Assembly (NCBI GenBank): GCA_002469765.1
Contig: DKNS01000004.1
Location: 15,044 to 27,555, forward strand
Source of the DNA: Flavobacteriales bacterium UBA7382
Lineage (GTDB): Bacteria > Bacteroidota > Bacteroidia > Flavobacteriales_D > Sanyastnellaceae
Length of the DNA stretch: 12,512 nucleotides
Direction of reading: 5' to 3'
Position 1 is the first letter of the stretch. Each line of letters starts with the position of its first letter. Of this stretch, positions 12,425 to 12,512 are shown piece after piece. A program made the position numbers and the translations under genes. The notes under the pieces were generated by a model. It searched no databases and was not told where the DNA came from. It saw nothing but the letters and a program-made list of their open reading frames with translations.

Positions 12425-12512
12425 TCAGTCCTCCTTTTTGTCTTCTCCTCCATCTTCCGCAGCAGGAGCTTCGTCGGCAGCAGGAGCTTCGTCGGCAGCA
12501 GGAGCCTCGTCG
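12425..12512 (-). CDS. rplQ: C-terminal tail of a gene entering from the right, probably ribosomal protein L17
   Basis: Only the last 28 codons plus one base are in the window, ending with TGA at 12425-12427. They encode three DEAPAA hexapeptides followed by EDGGEDKKED, a flexible acidic tail with no domain. The identity is inferred from context: in Bacteroidota the ribosomal/RNA-polymerase cluster often ends rpoA-rplQ followed by carA and eno, and L17 of this phylum commonly has an Ala/Glu-rich C-terminal extension. The terminator at 12376-12407 follows immediately, as expected for the last gene of an operon. Any other protein with such a tail would look the same here. Confidence 0.55.
   Translation of the reverse strand, partial: DEAPAADEAPAADEAPAAEDGGEDKKED
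12461..12512 (-). repeat. 18-bp tandem repeat coding for DEAPAA
   Basis: The 18-base unit AGCAGGAGCTTCGTCGGC (plus strand) occurs at 12461-12478, again at 12479-12496, and partially at 12497-12512 with a single T-to-C change, where the window ends. Each unit encodes Asp-Glu-Ala-Pro-Ala-Ala on the minus strand. Near-identical copies suggest recent expansion by slippage. Confidence 0.85.

Overview
The window looks like a chromosomal segment of a GC-rich member of the Bacteroidota, most likely the Flavobacteriia/Flavobacteriales. The evidence is a giant surface protein ending in a type B type IX secretion (T9SS) sorting domain, followed directly by a PorP/SprF-family outer-membrane protein, a GWxTD-domain lipoprotein, and a carA-eno pair beside what appears to be the tail of rplQ, a familiar Bacteroidota arrangement. 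Sequences resembling the Bacteroidota -7 promoter box (TAnnTTTG) sit 4-6 bases ahead of four start codons. No mobile element, CRISPR array, tRNA or rRNA was seen.

Left part (1-3114). A gene reading leftward off the window edge encodes an exported, probably outer-membrane, protein. It is divergent from an OsmC-family peroxidase-like gene, only about 30 bp away. Next come a GWxTD lipoprotein and rlmB (23S rRNA 2'-O-methyltransferase), both rightward.

Centre (3115-9806). This is a two-gene operon. A 1909-residue exported protein has a Cys-rich N-terminal region without a recognised fold, about 19 HYR/Ig-like repeats of roughly 80 residues, and a type B T9SS C-terminal signal. It overlaps by 4 bp a PorP/SprF-like gene that probably helps secrete or anchor it, as SprF does for SprB in gliding flavobacteria. 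The repeat array is the most interesting part. It has no lysine for about 1500 residues, and its third and fourth cysteines alternate strictly through repeats 10-15, which points to a two-domain building unit.

Right part (9807-12512, all leftward). Enolase and carA lie in tandem, probably in one transcript. They are separated from the adhesin operon by a hairpin at the convergent junction. Upstream of carA is a perfect 32-bp palindromic terminator, and then the last 28 codons of a gene with an acidic DEAPAA-repeat tail, inferred to be rplQ. Most of the window is housekeeping or conserved; the adhesin is the accessory, niche-facing element.
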